From: Halobacterium wangiae
GTDB taxonomy: Archaea > Halobacteriota > Halobacteria > Halobacteriales > Halobacteriaceae
DNA: 64,000 nt
Reading direction: 5' to 3'
NCBI RefSeq assembly: GCF_021249345.1
Contig: NZ_CP089588.1
Coordinates: 2,666,001-2,730,000 of the forward strand
Both the position numbers and the translations under genes were made by a program. This document shows, one piece after another, positions 8,162-15,714 of this stretch. The notes beneath the pieces were generated by a model. It was given only the letters and a program-made list of their open reading frames with translations. It was not told the origin of the DNA and did not search any database. Position 1 is the stretch's first letter. Each line of letters opens with the position of its first letter.

Positions 8162-9340
8162 TCAGAACCCGAAGATGGGGACGTAGCGGAACGTCAGGAA
8201 CGCGCCGACGGTCCCGACGAGGGGAACGAGATTCTGCATCAGGATGACCCGCGCCGTCGTCCCCGGGTCGAAGAGGTCTCCCGCGCTCGGGATGTCCTCG
8301 GGCTCCTCCTCGCCGATCGCGGGCACCTCGTCGCGGTCCTCGTCCGCCGCGAGGCCGCCCACGCTCACGGGCACGTCCTCCTCGCCGCGGACCACGTCCG
8401 GCACCGACACCGGTCGGGTGGCCCGCCCCCAGCCGAGACCGACGATGCTCATCGTCGCGATGACGACGAAGCTCGCCGGGATACCGATCGCCGACAGGAA
8501 GATGACGAGCGTCGCGCTCACCGTCGCGACCACGATGGCCGCCGTCAGCGGGAGTTCGGTGATGTCGCTGCCCATCGTCTCCAGCGTCCGGCGCGCGATA
8601 GTGAACGCGCCGATACCGACCGCGAGACAGCCCAGCAGGATGGCCGGGTTCATCTCGATGACGTCGCTGCCGACGAGCGGCGCGATGGCGTTGGCGATGT
8701 TGCTCGTCCCGGAGCTGAACGCCATCAGGCAGCCGATGGCGATGACCGTTACCACGCCGAACAGCTCCTTCCGGTTGGTCGACTCCTCCGGCGTGGGGAC
8801 CGGCACCGCGCCGGACCGGTCGAGTTCGACCAGCGCCCCGTCGCTGCGCTCCATCGCGATGATGCGGTGGAGGCGCGCGTAGAAGTACCGGCCGATGATG
8901 AGCGACACCCAGAAGCCGATGACGGGGGCGACGATCCACCACGTCGCGATCTCGCCCATCACGGCCCAGTTGAGTTCGTTGCGGGCGAACCCGAGGCCGG
9001 CGATGGCGCCGACCGCGGTCATCGACGTGGACGCGGGGACGCCGAAGACGTTACCGACGAACAGCGCGAGGCCGATGAAGAACAGCACGCCGATGCTGGC
9101 CTCCAGCGTGAAGATGCTCGGGTCGTAGACGAGCTCGCGGCCGAGGGTGTCCACGACGCGACGGCCGAGGGTCCACGCCCCGACGAAGAAGAACGCGGTC
9201 ATCAGCGCCGCTGCCGACGACTTCGAGAGCGCGTCCGCGCCGACTGCCGGCCCGAACGCAGGCCCGGTCGTCGACCCGCCGACGTTGAACCCGACGAACA
9301 TCGCCACCAGGATTCCGACGAGGAGGAGGACGCCGATCAC
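8162..9340 (-). CDS. PiT-family inorganic phosphate permease
   Basis: A 392-residue membrane protein with about ten predicted helices. The two inverted PiT signatures are visible: GFNVGGSTTGPAFGPAVG near the N-terminus and SSGTSNIANAIAPLVGS in the second half, both variants of the GANDVANA loop that binds phosphate. A soluble acidic loop (VRGEEDVPVSVGG and following residues) precedes the last helix. The GTG start at 9340 is preceded by GGAGGTG and directly by the first helix. The gene upstream on the same strand encodes the tetrapeptide-repeat membrane protein, 67 bases away, so the two are probably co-transcribed. No PhoU-like partner is adjacent. Confidence 0.88.
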   Translation of the reverse strand: MIGVLLLVGILVAMFVGFNVGGSTTGPAFGPAVGADALSKSSAAALMTAFFFVGAWTLGRRVVDTLGRELVYDPSIFTLEASIGVLFFIGLALFVGNVFGVPASTSMTAVGAIAGLGFARNELNWAVMGEIATWWIVAPVIGFWVSLIIGRYFYARLHRIIAMERSDGALVELDRSGAVPVPTPEESTNRKELFGVVTVIAIGCLMAFSSGTSNIANAIAPLVGSDVIEMNPAILLGCLAVGIGAFTIARRTLETMGSDITELPLTAAIVVATVSATLVIFLSAIGIPASFVVIATMSIVGLGWGRATRPVSVPDVVRGEEDVPVSVGGLAADEDRDEVPAIGEEEPEDIPSAGDLFDPGTTARVILMQNLVPLVGTVGAFLTFRYVPIFGF

Positions 9341-9407
9341 GCCACCACCTCCGAGACGTCGGTCTCGGTGGTCTGCCGGCTCACTGCCGGCCGCACGCCG
9401 TTCCGGA

Positions 9408-10163
9408 TCACGGTGACGCCTCGTCTTCGTCGTCCGCTTCGCCGCTCGCTTCCCCTTCCTGTTCCTCCAGTTGCTTCTCGACAGTTTCGTCGACCTTCTC
9501 CTCGACAGTTTCGTCGACCTTCTCCTCGACGGTCTCTTCCACCGTCTCTTCGACCGTCTCACCCACCGTCTCCTCGACGGTTTCCTCGACAGTTTCGCTG
9601 ACTTTCTCTTCGACGGTTTCACCGACTTTCTCCTCGACCGTCTCGCCGACCTTCTCTTCGACGGTCTTGTCGACGGTCTCCTCGACGGTTTCGCTGACCG
9701 TCTCTTCGACAGTTTCGCTGACCGTCTCTTCGACAGTTTCGCCGACCTTCTCCTCGACAGTTTCGCCGACCTTCTCCTCGACTGTCTTGTCGACGGTCTC
9801 CTCCACCGTCTCCTCGACGGTTTCGCTGACAGTCTCCTCGACAGTTTCACCGACCGTCTTCTCGACGGTTTCGCCGACAGTCTCCTCGACCGTCTCGCCG
9901 ACCGTCTGTTCGACTGTCTGTTCGACGGTCTCGCCGACCTTCTCGTCGACGGTCTCTTCGACGGTTTCGCCGACCACCTGGGTCATCCACTGCGGGTCGA
10001 AGCGCGCCATCTTCCAGCCGATGTGGAGGATGTACGACGCCAGCACGCCGAAGCCGAACGCGAGTCCGGTCTCCGTACCGACGACGAGAATCAGACCGAC
10101 CGACACGAAGATGAGAACTCCGTACGCGAGGTCGGTGAGACTGTCGACGCGACGTGGGTTCAC
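9408..10163 (-). CDS. Membrane-anchored tetrapeptide-repeat protein (41 tandem repeats)
   Basis: A 251-residue protein. Residues 12-50 form two transmembrane helices with a short turn. Residues 66-229 are 41 uninterrupted four-residue units of the pattern (E/K/Q)(T/K)V(E/G/S/D), and residues 230-251 form an acidic tail. The GTG at 10163 is chosen because GGAGG lies eight bases before it; a start further upstream would add about 40 Cys- and His-rich residues that do not look haloarchaeal. A continuous charged helix with a valine every fourth residue is likely, coating the membrane or forming a bundle. The position directly upstream of the PiT permease suggests a helper role for phosphate uptake, but this is inference. 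I recognise no family. Confidence 0.8.
   Translation of the reverse strand: MNPRRVDSLTDLAYGVLIFVSVGLILVVGTETGLAFGFGVLASYILHIGWKMARFDPQWMTQVVGETVEETVDEKVGETVEQTVEQTVGETVEETVGETVEKTVGETVEETVSETVEETVEETVDKTVEEKVGETVEEKVGETVEETVSETVEETVSETVEETVDKTVEEKVGETVEEKVGETVEEKVSETVEETVEETVGETVEETVEETVEEKVDETVEEKVDETVEKQLEEQEGEASGEADDEDEASP
9477..9968 (-). repeat. 12-base tandem repeat tract (41 units) inside the tetrapeptide gene
   Basis: The coding repeat is 492 bases, exactly 41 units of 12 bases, each a variant of GAGACCGTCGAG-like codons. Unit sequences differ mainly at synonymous and at the first and fourth residue positions, so the tract is old enough to have diverged yet keeps perfect register. It also keeps antisense frames open, which creates spurious reading frames. 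Confidence 0.95.
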
Positions 10164-10352
10164 GGGTGGTTCCTCCGTTCTACAGTGTTGACCGCCGGAT
10201 TGGTCTCTCTGGCGGTGGGAGTGCTCGCAAGCAAGATACTTGTAGTTGTGGGCGCAGTCCTGATATCGGTTCCGGTGTGAGCAGTCCACCGGTAGCCGTC
10301 CTCGCGGTCTCTATCCGAAACGCGTACCCCGACGGGGTGACTCCGTGGCGAT

Positions 10353-10889
10353 ATGCAGGGCGAACAAGCGGTCACGGTGCTCAGGTACGGCCACCGGCCG
10401 GGCCGCGACGACCGCATGACCACCCACGTCGGCCTCACGGCCCGAGCACTCGGCGCCGACCGCGTCGTCCTCCCGGGCAACGCCGGCCAGTCCGAGGAGA
10501 CGGTCGCGGACATCACCGACCGGTTCGGCGGCCCCTTCGACGTCGAACTCACCGACGAACTCGACGCCACCATCCGCAACTGGACGGGGTCGGTCGTCCA
10601 CCTCACGATGTACGGCGAACCCGTCCAGGACGTCGAGAGCGAGATCCGCGACGCTCACCGGAGCGACCCGCTGCTCGTCGTCGTCGGTGGCGAGAAGGTC
10701 CCCTTCGACGTGTACGAGCACGCCGACTGGAACGTCGGTGTCACGAACCAGCCACACTCGGAGGTGGCCGGCCTCGCGGTGTTCCTCGACCGGCTCTTCG
10801 ACGGGCGGGAACTCGAACGGACCTACGAGGACGCCGACCGACGCGTGATCCCCCAGGCCTGCGGGAAGCGCGTCGAGGACCTCGATTAG
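10353..10889 (+). CDS. trm56: tRNA (cytidine(56)-2'-O)-methyltransferase
   Basis: A 178-residue SPOUT-class methyltransferase. The N-terminus VTVLRYGHRPGRDDRMTTHV followed by GLTARALGADRVVLPG is characteristic of archaeal Trm56, which methylates the ribose of C56 in the T-loop of tRNAs. Further family features are SVVHLTMYGEP, LLVVVGGEKVPFDVY and NVGVTNQPHSEVAGLAVFLDR, which form the knotted S-adenosylmethionine site. Length matches the family. It is cytoplasmic and acts alone or as a dimer. It is divergent from the tetrapeptide-repeat gene, and the shared gap contains no strong TATA element. Confidence 0.95.
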   Translation: MQGEQAVTVLRYGHRPGRDDRMTTHVGLTARALGADRVVLPGNAGQSEETVADITDRFGGPFDVELTDELDATIRNWTGSVVHLTMYGEPVQDVESEIRDAHRSDPLLVVVGGEKVPFDVYEHADWNVGVTNQPHSEVAGLAVFLDRLFDGRELERTYEDADRRVIPQACGKRVEDLD

Positions 10890-11044
10890 CGCCGCGCGGG
10901 TAGCAGCGTCGACCCCGCGCCCGGAACGCCGTCTTCGAGGCCTCCACGAACTCGTCTCGCGGAGCGACGCCCACACCTCGCTCGTGGGCGGTGCGTAACA
11001 CCGGTGGTCGCTCCGTAGAACCGCCGCGTACACTCTTCCGGGCG

Positions 11045-11089
11045 CAGTCCAGTGGCGCTCCACACTGGACTGGAGTGACAAGACTTAAT
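11045..11089 (+). promoter_or_regulatory. tfe promoter with perfect 10-base inverted repeat
   Basis: CAGTCCAGTG (11045-11054) and CACTGGACTG (11063-11072) form a perfect inverted repeat with an eight-base loop. It ends 12 bases before TTAAT at 11085-11089, the probable TATA box for tfe, whose ATG is at 11115. The repeat covers the upstream promoter region where a regulator could bind. It could instead be the terminator hairpin of trm56, but it lies 156 bases past that gene's stop and has no T-run. Confidence 0.55.
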
Positions 11090-11114
11090 GGCGGCGCGAA
11101 CCCCGTTTCATGCA

Positions 11115-11633
11115 ATGGCTTTTGAGGACCTGCTGGACGAGCCCGTGGTGCAGAAGTACCTCCACGAGCTGGTCGGCCCGAAGGGGATGCCCGTGGCCGC
11201 GGCGCCCCCGGACGGCGAAGTGACCGACGAGGAGTTGGCCGAGCGACTCGGCCTGGAGCTGAACGACGTGCGGCGCGCGCTGTTCATCCTCTACGAGAAC
11301 GACCTGGCGACGTACCGACGGGTGCGCGACGAGGACTCCGGCTGGCTCACCTACCTCTGGACGTTCGAGTACGAGAACGTCCCGGAGAACCTCCGCGAGG
11401 AGATGGACCGCCTGCTGGGCGCGCTCGTCGAACGCCGCGAGTACGAGCTACAGAACGAGTTCTACCTCTGTGAGGTCTGTTCGATCCGCTTCGAGTTCGG
11501 CGAGGCGATGGACCTCGGCTTCGAGTGTCCCGAGTGCGGGTCGCCCGTCGAGGCGATGGAGAACACGCACCTCGTCGACGCGATGGACGAACGCATCGAG
11601 AACCTCCGCTCGGAACTCGGCGTGAAGGCCTGA
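11115..11633 (+). CDS. tfe: Transcription initiation factor TFE (TFIIE-alpha homologue)
   Basis: A 172-residue protein with an extended winged helix at residues 1-90 (LAERLGLELNDVRRALFILYENDLA) and a zinc ribbon with Cys119, Cys122, Cys138 and Cys141, ending in a helix. TFE helps the RNA polymerase clamp open the promoter together with TBP and TFB. The ATG at 11115 (MAFEDLLDEP) is chosen over one nine codons upstream because the upstream ATG overlaps the TATA element. The next gene's ATG overlaps this TGA stop, so tfe leads a three-gene operon. Confidence 0.95.
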   Translation: MAFEDLLDEPVVQKYLHELVGPKGMPVAAAPPDGEVTDEELAERLGLELNDVRRALFILYENDLATYRRVRDEDSGWLTYLWTFEYENVPENLREEMDRLLGALVERREYELQNEFYLCEVCSIRFEFGEAMDLGFECPECGSPVEAMENTHLVDAMDERIENLRSELGVKA

Positions 11634-12298
11634 TGGTCGTCCTCGCAACGAAGCTGTACGTCGAGGGCGACGCACGCGAACGAGCGATGGACGGCCTCCG
11701 CTCGCTCGTCCAGAACGACGTCGGGGACCTCGACGTGGATGTCGACCTCGGCGTGCGTCACGACGACTTCCCGACGGTCACCCTCGACGGCCCCGACGAG
11801 GTGGCCGCGCGCAACGTCCTCGTCGAGACGTGGGGCGAGATCACCGACGAGTTCGAGGCCGGCGAGACGTACGTCGGCACGCTCGAATCCTGGGACGACG
11901 AGGGCTTCGTCCTCGACGCGGGCCAGGAGATCCGCATCCCCACCGGGGAGATCGGACTCGGCCCGGGCGCGCCCGCCCAGATACGGGAACGCTTCGGCCT
12001 CGTCCAGCACGTCCCGCTCCGGTTCACGTACGGTGAGCCGTCGTCGCTCGCGGAGGCCGAACACGACCGCCTCTTCGAGTGGACGCGTGGCACCGGCCGG
12101 TTGAACGTCAACAGCGCGACCCGCGGCGAGGTGCGCGCGACCGTCAACCGCGCAGGCCACGCCCGCGACATAGTCACCGTCGAACGACTCGGGCTGCTCG
12201 AACAGAGCGTCGTCTGCAAGGAGGGAACGGACCCACCGGGGCTGCTCGCCGCGGTCGGCGAACACCTGCGTTCGGAACTGCTCTGCGTCGTTCCATGA
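11633..12298 (+). CDS. DUF2110-family protein
   Basis: A 221-residue cytoplasmic protein starting at the ATG that shares its A with the TGA stop of tfe. In archaea DUF2110 proteins are commonly encoded next to tfe. Visible parts are an N-terminal alpha/beta segment (VVLATKLYVEGDARERAMDG), a central beta-rich S1-like section (ETYVGTLESWDDEGFVLDAG) and a C-terminal section with GRLNVNSATRGEVRATVNRAG, resembling a helix-hairpin-helix region. These suggest nucleic-acid binding. Its biochemical role is unknown; tight coupling suggests a task in transcription or RNA metabolism. Confidence 0.85.
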   Translation: MVVLATKLYVEGDARERAMDGLRSLVQNDVGDLDVDVDLGVRHDDFPTVTLDGPDEVAARNVLVETWGEITDEFEAGETYVGTLESWDDEGFVLDAGQEIRIPTGEIGLGPGAPAQIRERFGLVQHVPLRFTYGEPSSLAEAEHDRLFEWTRGTGRLNVNSATRGEVRATVNRAGHARDIVTVERLGLLEQSVVCKEGTDPPGLLAAVGEHLRSELLCVVP

Positions 12299-13002
12299 GG
12301 CGACTGCTGGCGGCCGTCGGACTCGCCGTCCTCGTCTTCGGCGCCGGCTGTCTCGGCGGACCGCCGGCCCCAAGCGACGAGGACCTCTCCCAGGAGGCCG
12401 AGTACGACTGGGACCGGGACGTCAACGTCACCATCACCGTGAACAACGGCCAGTACCGGATGGTCGCGGACGTCGACGAGAGCGAGGTACGACTCTCCCA
12501 GCAGGGCGGGTTCGGCGGCCGGAACCCGGTGTACGTCTCCGCGGTGCAGTTCCAGTACGCGAACGGCACCGTGGTCGGCGCCGACGCGATCGACGTCTCG
12601 ACCCGGGACTCCCGGACAGTCGTCGAGTTCCCCGCGGCCAACGGGACGTTCGCGTACACGGGTAACGCCGGCGACCGGTCGCTGACCGTGCCCGTCATCG
12701 CCGAGGGGTCCCACGAACTCGTGCTCCCGCCGGGGATGCGCGTGTCCTTCCCGGTGTTCGGCGTCGTCGAACCGGCCGGCTACGAGAAGACCATCGAGGA
12801 CGACCGCGTCCACGTCCACTGGGAGTCCCTGGACGGCGGCACCGTCAACTCGAAGTTCTACCTCCAGCAGGACCTGCTGCTGTTCGGCGGCGTCGTCGGC
12901 GTGCTCGCCGCGGTCGCCGTGGCTGGCGTCGTCTACTACCGCATCCGCATCCGTCGCCTCGAGGACGAACGCGAGCAGAGCGGTCTCGAGTTGGACGAGT
13001 AG
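12295..13002 (+). CDS. Membrane-anchored lipoprotein of the tfe operon (DUF5803-like)
   Basis: A 235-residue protein whose ATG overlaps the previous TGA (ATGA). The N-terminus is a lipoprotein signal with lipobox VFGAGC (Cys19), the middle is an extracytoplasmic beta-rich domain with several NGT/NVT glycosylation sequons, and a C-terminal helix (LLLFGGVVGVLAAVAVAGVV) is followed by a basic, then acidic cytoplasmic tail. It would be anchored at both ends. The third position in the tfe operon is typical of haloarchaea as I remember it. Function unknown. Confidence 0.8.
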   Translation: MRRLLAAVGLAVLVFGAGCLGGPPAPSDEDLSQEAEYDWDRDVNVTITVNNGQYRMVADVDESEVRLSQQGGFGGRNPVYVSAVQFQYANGTVVGADAIDVSTRDSRTVVEFPAANGTFAYTGNAGDRSLTVPVIAEGSHELVLPPGMRVSFPVFGVVEPAGYEKTIEDDRVHVHWESLDGGTVNSKFYLQQDLLLFGGVVGVLAAVAVAGVVYYRIRIRRLEDEREQSGLELDE

Positions 13003-13009
13003 AGTCGGC

Positions 13010-13014
13010 TTTTT
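13010..13014 (+). promoter_or_regulatory. T-run serving as terminator and/or TATA-like element
   Basis: Five T residues, eight bases after the stop of the tfe operon and 26 bases before the ATG at 13040. The position fits both an archaeal T-run terminator for the operon and the TATA position of the next gene; the sequence cannot separate the two. Confidence 0.35.
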
Positions 13015-13039
13015 CCGCTGGGGGTGCGTACGCCGAGCC

Positions 13040-13723
13040 ATGCAGGTGGCGCTGATCACCGTCGGTGACGAACTCCTCGCGGGTGACACGGAGAACACGA
13101 ACGCGACGTGGCTCGCGACGCGACTGACGGAACGCGGTGCGAGCGTCGAACGAGTCGTCGTCGTCCCCGACGATGTGGACGCCATCAGTACGGAGGTCTC
13201 GCGGCTCGCGGCGACCTACGACGCCGTCCTCGTCACCGGCGGCGTCGGCCCGACCCACGACGACGTGACGATGGACGCAGTGGCCGCCGCGTTCGACCGG
13301 GAACTCGCCGAACACCCGGACGCCATCGCCTACTTCGAGGACCACGGCAGCTACGAGTACGCCGACCTCACCGAGGGCACGACGCACCTCCCGGCCGGCG
13401 CGCGACTGCTGGAGAACTCGGTTGGCGTCGCGCCGGGGGCCGTCGTCGAGAACGTCTACGTCCTGCCGGGCGTCCCCGTCGAGATGCAGGCGATGTTCGA
13501 CGCCGTCGCCGAGGAGTTCAGCGGCCCGGGAACCCACGTCGAGTTCGTCACCGTGGACGCGCCGGAGAGTTCGCTGCTCTCGGCGGTCCAGGACCTGCGC
13601 GACCGCTACGACGTCACCGTCGGGAGCTATCCGGGTGACGAGGTGCGGGTGAAGATTCAGCACGAGGACCCCGACATCGCCCACGAGGCGGCGACGTGGT
13701 TCGAGGACCGCGTTCAGCGGTAG
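13040..13723 (+). CDS. Molybdopterin-binding / CinA-N-terminal-like protein
   Basis: A 227-residue MoaB/MogA-fold protein. The N-terminus MQVALITVGDELLAGDTENTN and the motif VLVTGGVGPTHDDVTMDAVAAAF are the family hallmarks, and GVAPGAVVENVYVLPGVPVEM corresponds to the CinA extension. It lacks the C-terminal deamidase half of bacterial CinA. Such proteins bind molybdopterin or act on pyridine-nucleotide damage products; which applies is not readable from sequence. The last ten bases overlap the end of a small convergent gene. Confidence 0.85.
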   Translation: MQVALITVGDELLAGDTENTNATWLATRLTERGASVERVVVVPDDVDAISTEVSRLAATYDAVLVTGGVGPTHDDVTMDAVAAAFDRELAEHPDAIAYFEDHGSYEYADLTEGTTHLPAGARLLENSVGVAPGAVVENVYVLPGVPVEMQAMFDAVAEEFSGPGTHVEFVTVDAPESSLLSAVQDLRDRYDVTVGSYPGDEVRVKIQHEDPDIAHEAATWFEDRVQR

Positions 13724-13833
13724 ATGTAGGCCGCCCACACGACCGCCAGCAGCAGGCCGACGATGGTGACCGCCCAGCCGACCTCGTTTATCGGTAACAC
13801 CGTCTCCTCCGCAGCACTCAGCAGCGTGTACAT
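13714..13833 (-). CDS. Small single-pass membrane protein (39 residues)
   Basis: MYTLLSAAEETVLPINEVGW is followed by one hydrophobic helix (AVTIVGLLLAVVWAAYIY) and ends in Arg. TTAA at 13860-13863 lies 27 bases before the ATG, giving a leaderless transcript, which supports this start over an upstream in-frame start lacking a hydrophobic segment. I remember similar tiny haloarchaeal proteins but no function. The gene overlaps the convergent CinA-like gene by ten bases. Confidence 0.6.
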   Translation of the reverse strand: MYTLLSAAEETVLPINEVGWAVTIVGLLLAVVWAAYIYR

Positions 13834-13891
13834 ACCCCTGGATTCCCGGGGGCCCGCCCTTAACGTTTCGCTCGCGTCTGGGCGGCCAGCG

Positions 13892-14260
13892 TCACGCCTC
13901 GACCCGGCGGACGAGTTCGACAAGCTCCCGGCCCCGCACGTCCGCGTCGTCGTCCACCGAGACGAGACAGCCGTCGCGCTGGCCCAGCGGCACGTGGACG
14001 ACGAAGCCCTGGTCGAACAGTCGGACTGTCGCCCGCATGTCGCCGAGTTCGTACAGCGTCTCCTGTCGCTCGTTGGCGACGACGTTCAACAGCAGGTCGT
14101 CCGCGATCTCGTCGACGACGTCCGTCTCGTACGTCCCCTGCAGGTCCTCCCGCACGTAGTCGACCGTCCACGAGTTGCCCCCGTGGTAGCCGACGATGCG
14201 TAGACTGTCGTCGACATGCTCGTGGAGCGAGTCCACGAGTGAGCTCCGTGCCTCTGTCAT
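13892..14260 (-). CDS. Haloarchaeal hypothetical protein, paralogue of the gene at 5135-5554
   Basis: A 122-residue acidic soluble protein. LRIVGYHGGNSWTVDYV, VDEIADDLLLNVV and MRATVRLFDQGFVVHVPLGQ match, in order, segments of the 139-residue protein at 5135-5554. It lacks that protein's last 15 or so residues. No catalytic or metal motif is visible. It is divergent from the NAD-kinase-like gene and followed by the 39-residue membrane protein on the same strand. Confidence 0.75.
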   Translation of the reverse strand: MTEARSSLVDSLHEHVDDSLRIVGYHGGNSWTVDYVREDLQGTYETDVVDEIADDLLLNVVANERQETLYELGDMRATVRLFDQGFVVHVPLGQRDGCLVSVDDDADVRGRELVELVRRVEA

Positions 14261-14345
14261 CGTCTACACCGTCCCACGGAGTTCACATCATCGTTGGGGA
14301 GTCGGAACCACGCGCCTTTTCGTGCGGGCGCGCCCAACGTCGGCT

Positions 14346-15416
14346 ATGCGAACTGTGGGCGTCGTCGTGAACCCGATCGCGGGGATGGGCGGTCGCGTCG
14401 GCCTGAAAGGGACCGACGGGAAGGTCGCTGAGGCCCGCGAGCGGGGCGCGGAGCCACGGGCCCCCGACCGCGCGCGGGAGGCGCTGGCGGTTCTCTACGA
14501 GCGCGCGCCCGACACAGAACTGCTCGCGTACGGTGGCGAGATGGGCGAGCACGCGGCCCGTGAAGCAGGCTTCGACCCCGTGGTTGTCGGTCAGGCGAGC
14601 GAGGAGGAGACGACGGCCGCGGACACCTGGGCAGCGGTACGGGAGTACGTCGGACGTGGCGCCGACCTGATTCTGTTCGTCGGTGGCGACGGCACTGCGA
14701 CTGACGTCGCCGAGGCGCTCGCCGAACTCGACGCGGCGGCGGTGCCGGTGCTGGGCGTCCCCGCTGGCGTGAAGGTGTACTCGTCGGTGTTCGCGGTGAC
14801 GCCGGCGGCCGCCGGTCGGGTCGCGGCGACGTTCGACTCGACGGAGCGCCGGGAGGTCAGCGACATCGACGAGGACGCCTACCGCGGCGGCGAGGTCCGA
14901 ACGCGCCTCACTGGCGTCGTCGAGGTGCCGGTGGCCGAGGACCTCCAGTCCGCCAAGCAGGTCCACTCCGGGAGCACCGCCGCACTCGCGGAGGGGGCCG
15001 CGGCCGACGTCAGACCGGGTGTCACGTACGTTCTGGGTCCGGGCGGGACCGTCGGCACCATCGCCGACGAACTCGGCGTCGACGGGTCGCCCCTCGGCGT
15101 GGACGTCTACCGGGACGGCGAACTCGTCGTCCGGGACGGCAGCGAACGGGAGCTCCTGGACGCGCTTGGCGAGGAGAACGTCGTCTTCGTCTCGCCCATC
15201 GGCGGTCAGGGGTTCGTCTTCGGGCGCGGCAACCACCAGATCTCGCCCGCCGTCATCCGACGGAGCGAGGTGCGCGTCGTGGCCTCACCCCGGAAACTCG
15301 ACGAGACGGGCGTGCTCCGCGTGGACACCGGCGACGACGAGGTGGACGAGTCGCTGCGTGGCTGGACGAAGGTGAGAACTGGTCGCTTCGAGGAACGGAT
15401 GGTGAAGGTCGTCTAG
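14346..15416 (+). CDS. ATP-NAD/AcoX-like kinase family protein
   Basis: A 356-residue protein. The N-terminus VGVVVNPIAGMGGRVGLKGTDG and the motif LILFVGGDGTATDVAEAL (GGDG) are those of the NAD-kinase/diacylglycerol-kinase superfamily, and the length and C-terminal half (TYVLGPGGTVGTIADELGVDGSPLGVDV, VVFVSPIGGQGFVFGRGN) match AcoX-type proteins. The physiological substrate of this archaeal group is uncertain; NAD or another small metabolite is possible. The start follows an 85-base divergent gap. Its TAG stop shares the palindrome CTAG with the stop of the convergent small gene. Confidence 0.85.
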   Translation: MRTVGVVVNPIAGMGGRVGLKGTDGKVAEARERGAEPRAPDRAREALAVLYERAPDTELLAYGGEMGEHAAREAGFDPVVVGQASEEETTAADTWAAVREYVGRGADLILFVGGDGTATDVAEALAELDAAAVPVLGVPAGVKVYSSVFAVTPAAAGRVAATFDSTERREVSDIDEDAYRGGEVRTRLTGVVEVPVAEDLQSAKQVHSGSTAALAEGAAADVRPGVTYVLGPGGTVGTIADELGVDGSPLGVDVYRDGELVVRDGSERELLDALGEENVVFVSPIGGQGFVFGRGNHQISPAVIRRSEVRVVASPRKLDETGVLRVDTGDDEVDESLRGWTKVRTGRFEERMVKVV

Positions 15417-15589
15417 GCGTCCTCGTCGCTCTTCATCGACTGGAGGCGGTCGATGAGTTCGTCGCTGTCGGCACCTGAGTCGAAGTTCACGTCGCCGTCG
15501 TGGTCGTTCTCGCGGGTAACTGTGGCGTCTTCGTCGATCTCCGTGTCCTGGCTCCCCTGCTCGGACTCGTCGTAGCTACCAAAACCCAT
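15413..15589 (-). CDS. Small acidic haloarchaeal protein (58 residues, DUF5786-like)
   Basis: The reading frame begins MGFGSYDESEQGSQDTEIDE and ends DELIDRLQSMKSDEDA. It is extremely acidic with a short amphipathic C-terminal helix. The MGFGSYDESEQ start is one I associate with a conserved haloarchaeal family of about 55-60 residues. No function is known to me. The stop codon lies within CTAG at 15413-15416, which also contains the stop of the convergent kinase gene. Confidence 0.75.
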   Translation of the reverse strand: MGFGSYDESEQGSQDTEIDEDATVTRENDHDGDVNFDSGADSDELIDRLQSMKSDEDA

Positions 15590-15714
15590 ACAGATAGTCC
15601 AATGGACTCCGCACGAATAAGGGTCCCGACGGTACCGCCGCTCCGCGCAGCCACCTTAAGGTCAATATAGGTTCGGGAGGTAAGACTAAGGTCGTTCCAG
15701 TCGTCGGTCCCGGT

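Noticed and set aside
9477-9968. Repeat tract as a possible CRISPR array
   Set aside because: Units are 12 bases, contiguous, without spacers, and codon-phased.
9471-10280. Plus-strand open frames across the tetrapeptide tract (Leu/Asp/Phe-rich or Ser/Thr/Val-rich)
   Set aside because: A 12-base repeat without stops leaves several frames open in both directions. Only the minus-strand frame has a signal-like anchor, a ribosome binding site and the acidic composition expected here.
10890-11084. A minus-strand reading frame of 100-plus codons before tfe
   Set aside because: Arg-rich translation, crosses the perfect inverted repeat, and codon use is unlike the neighbours.
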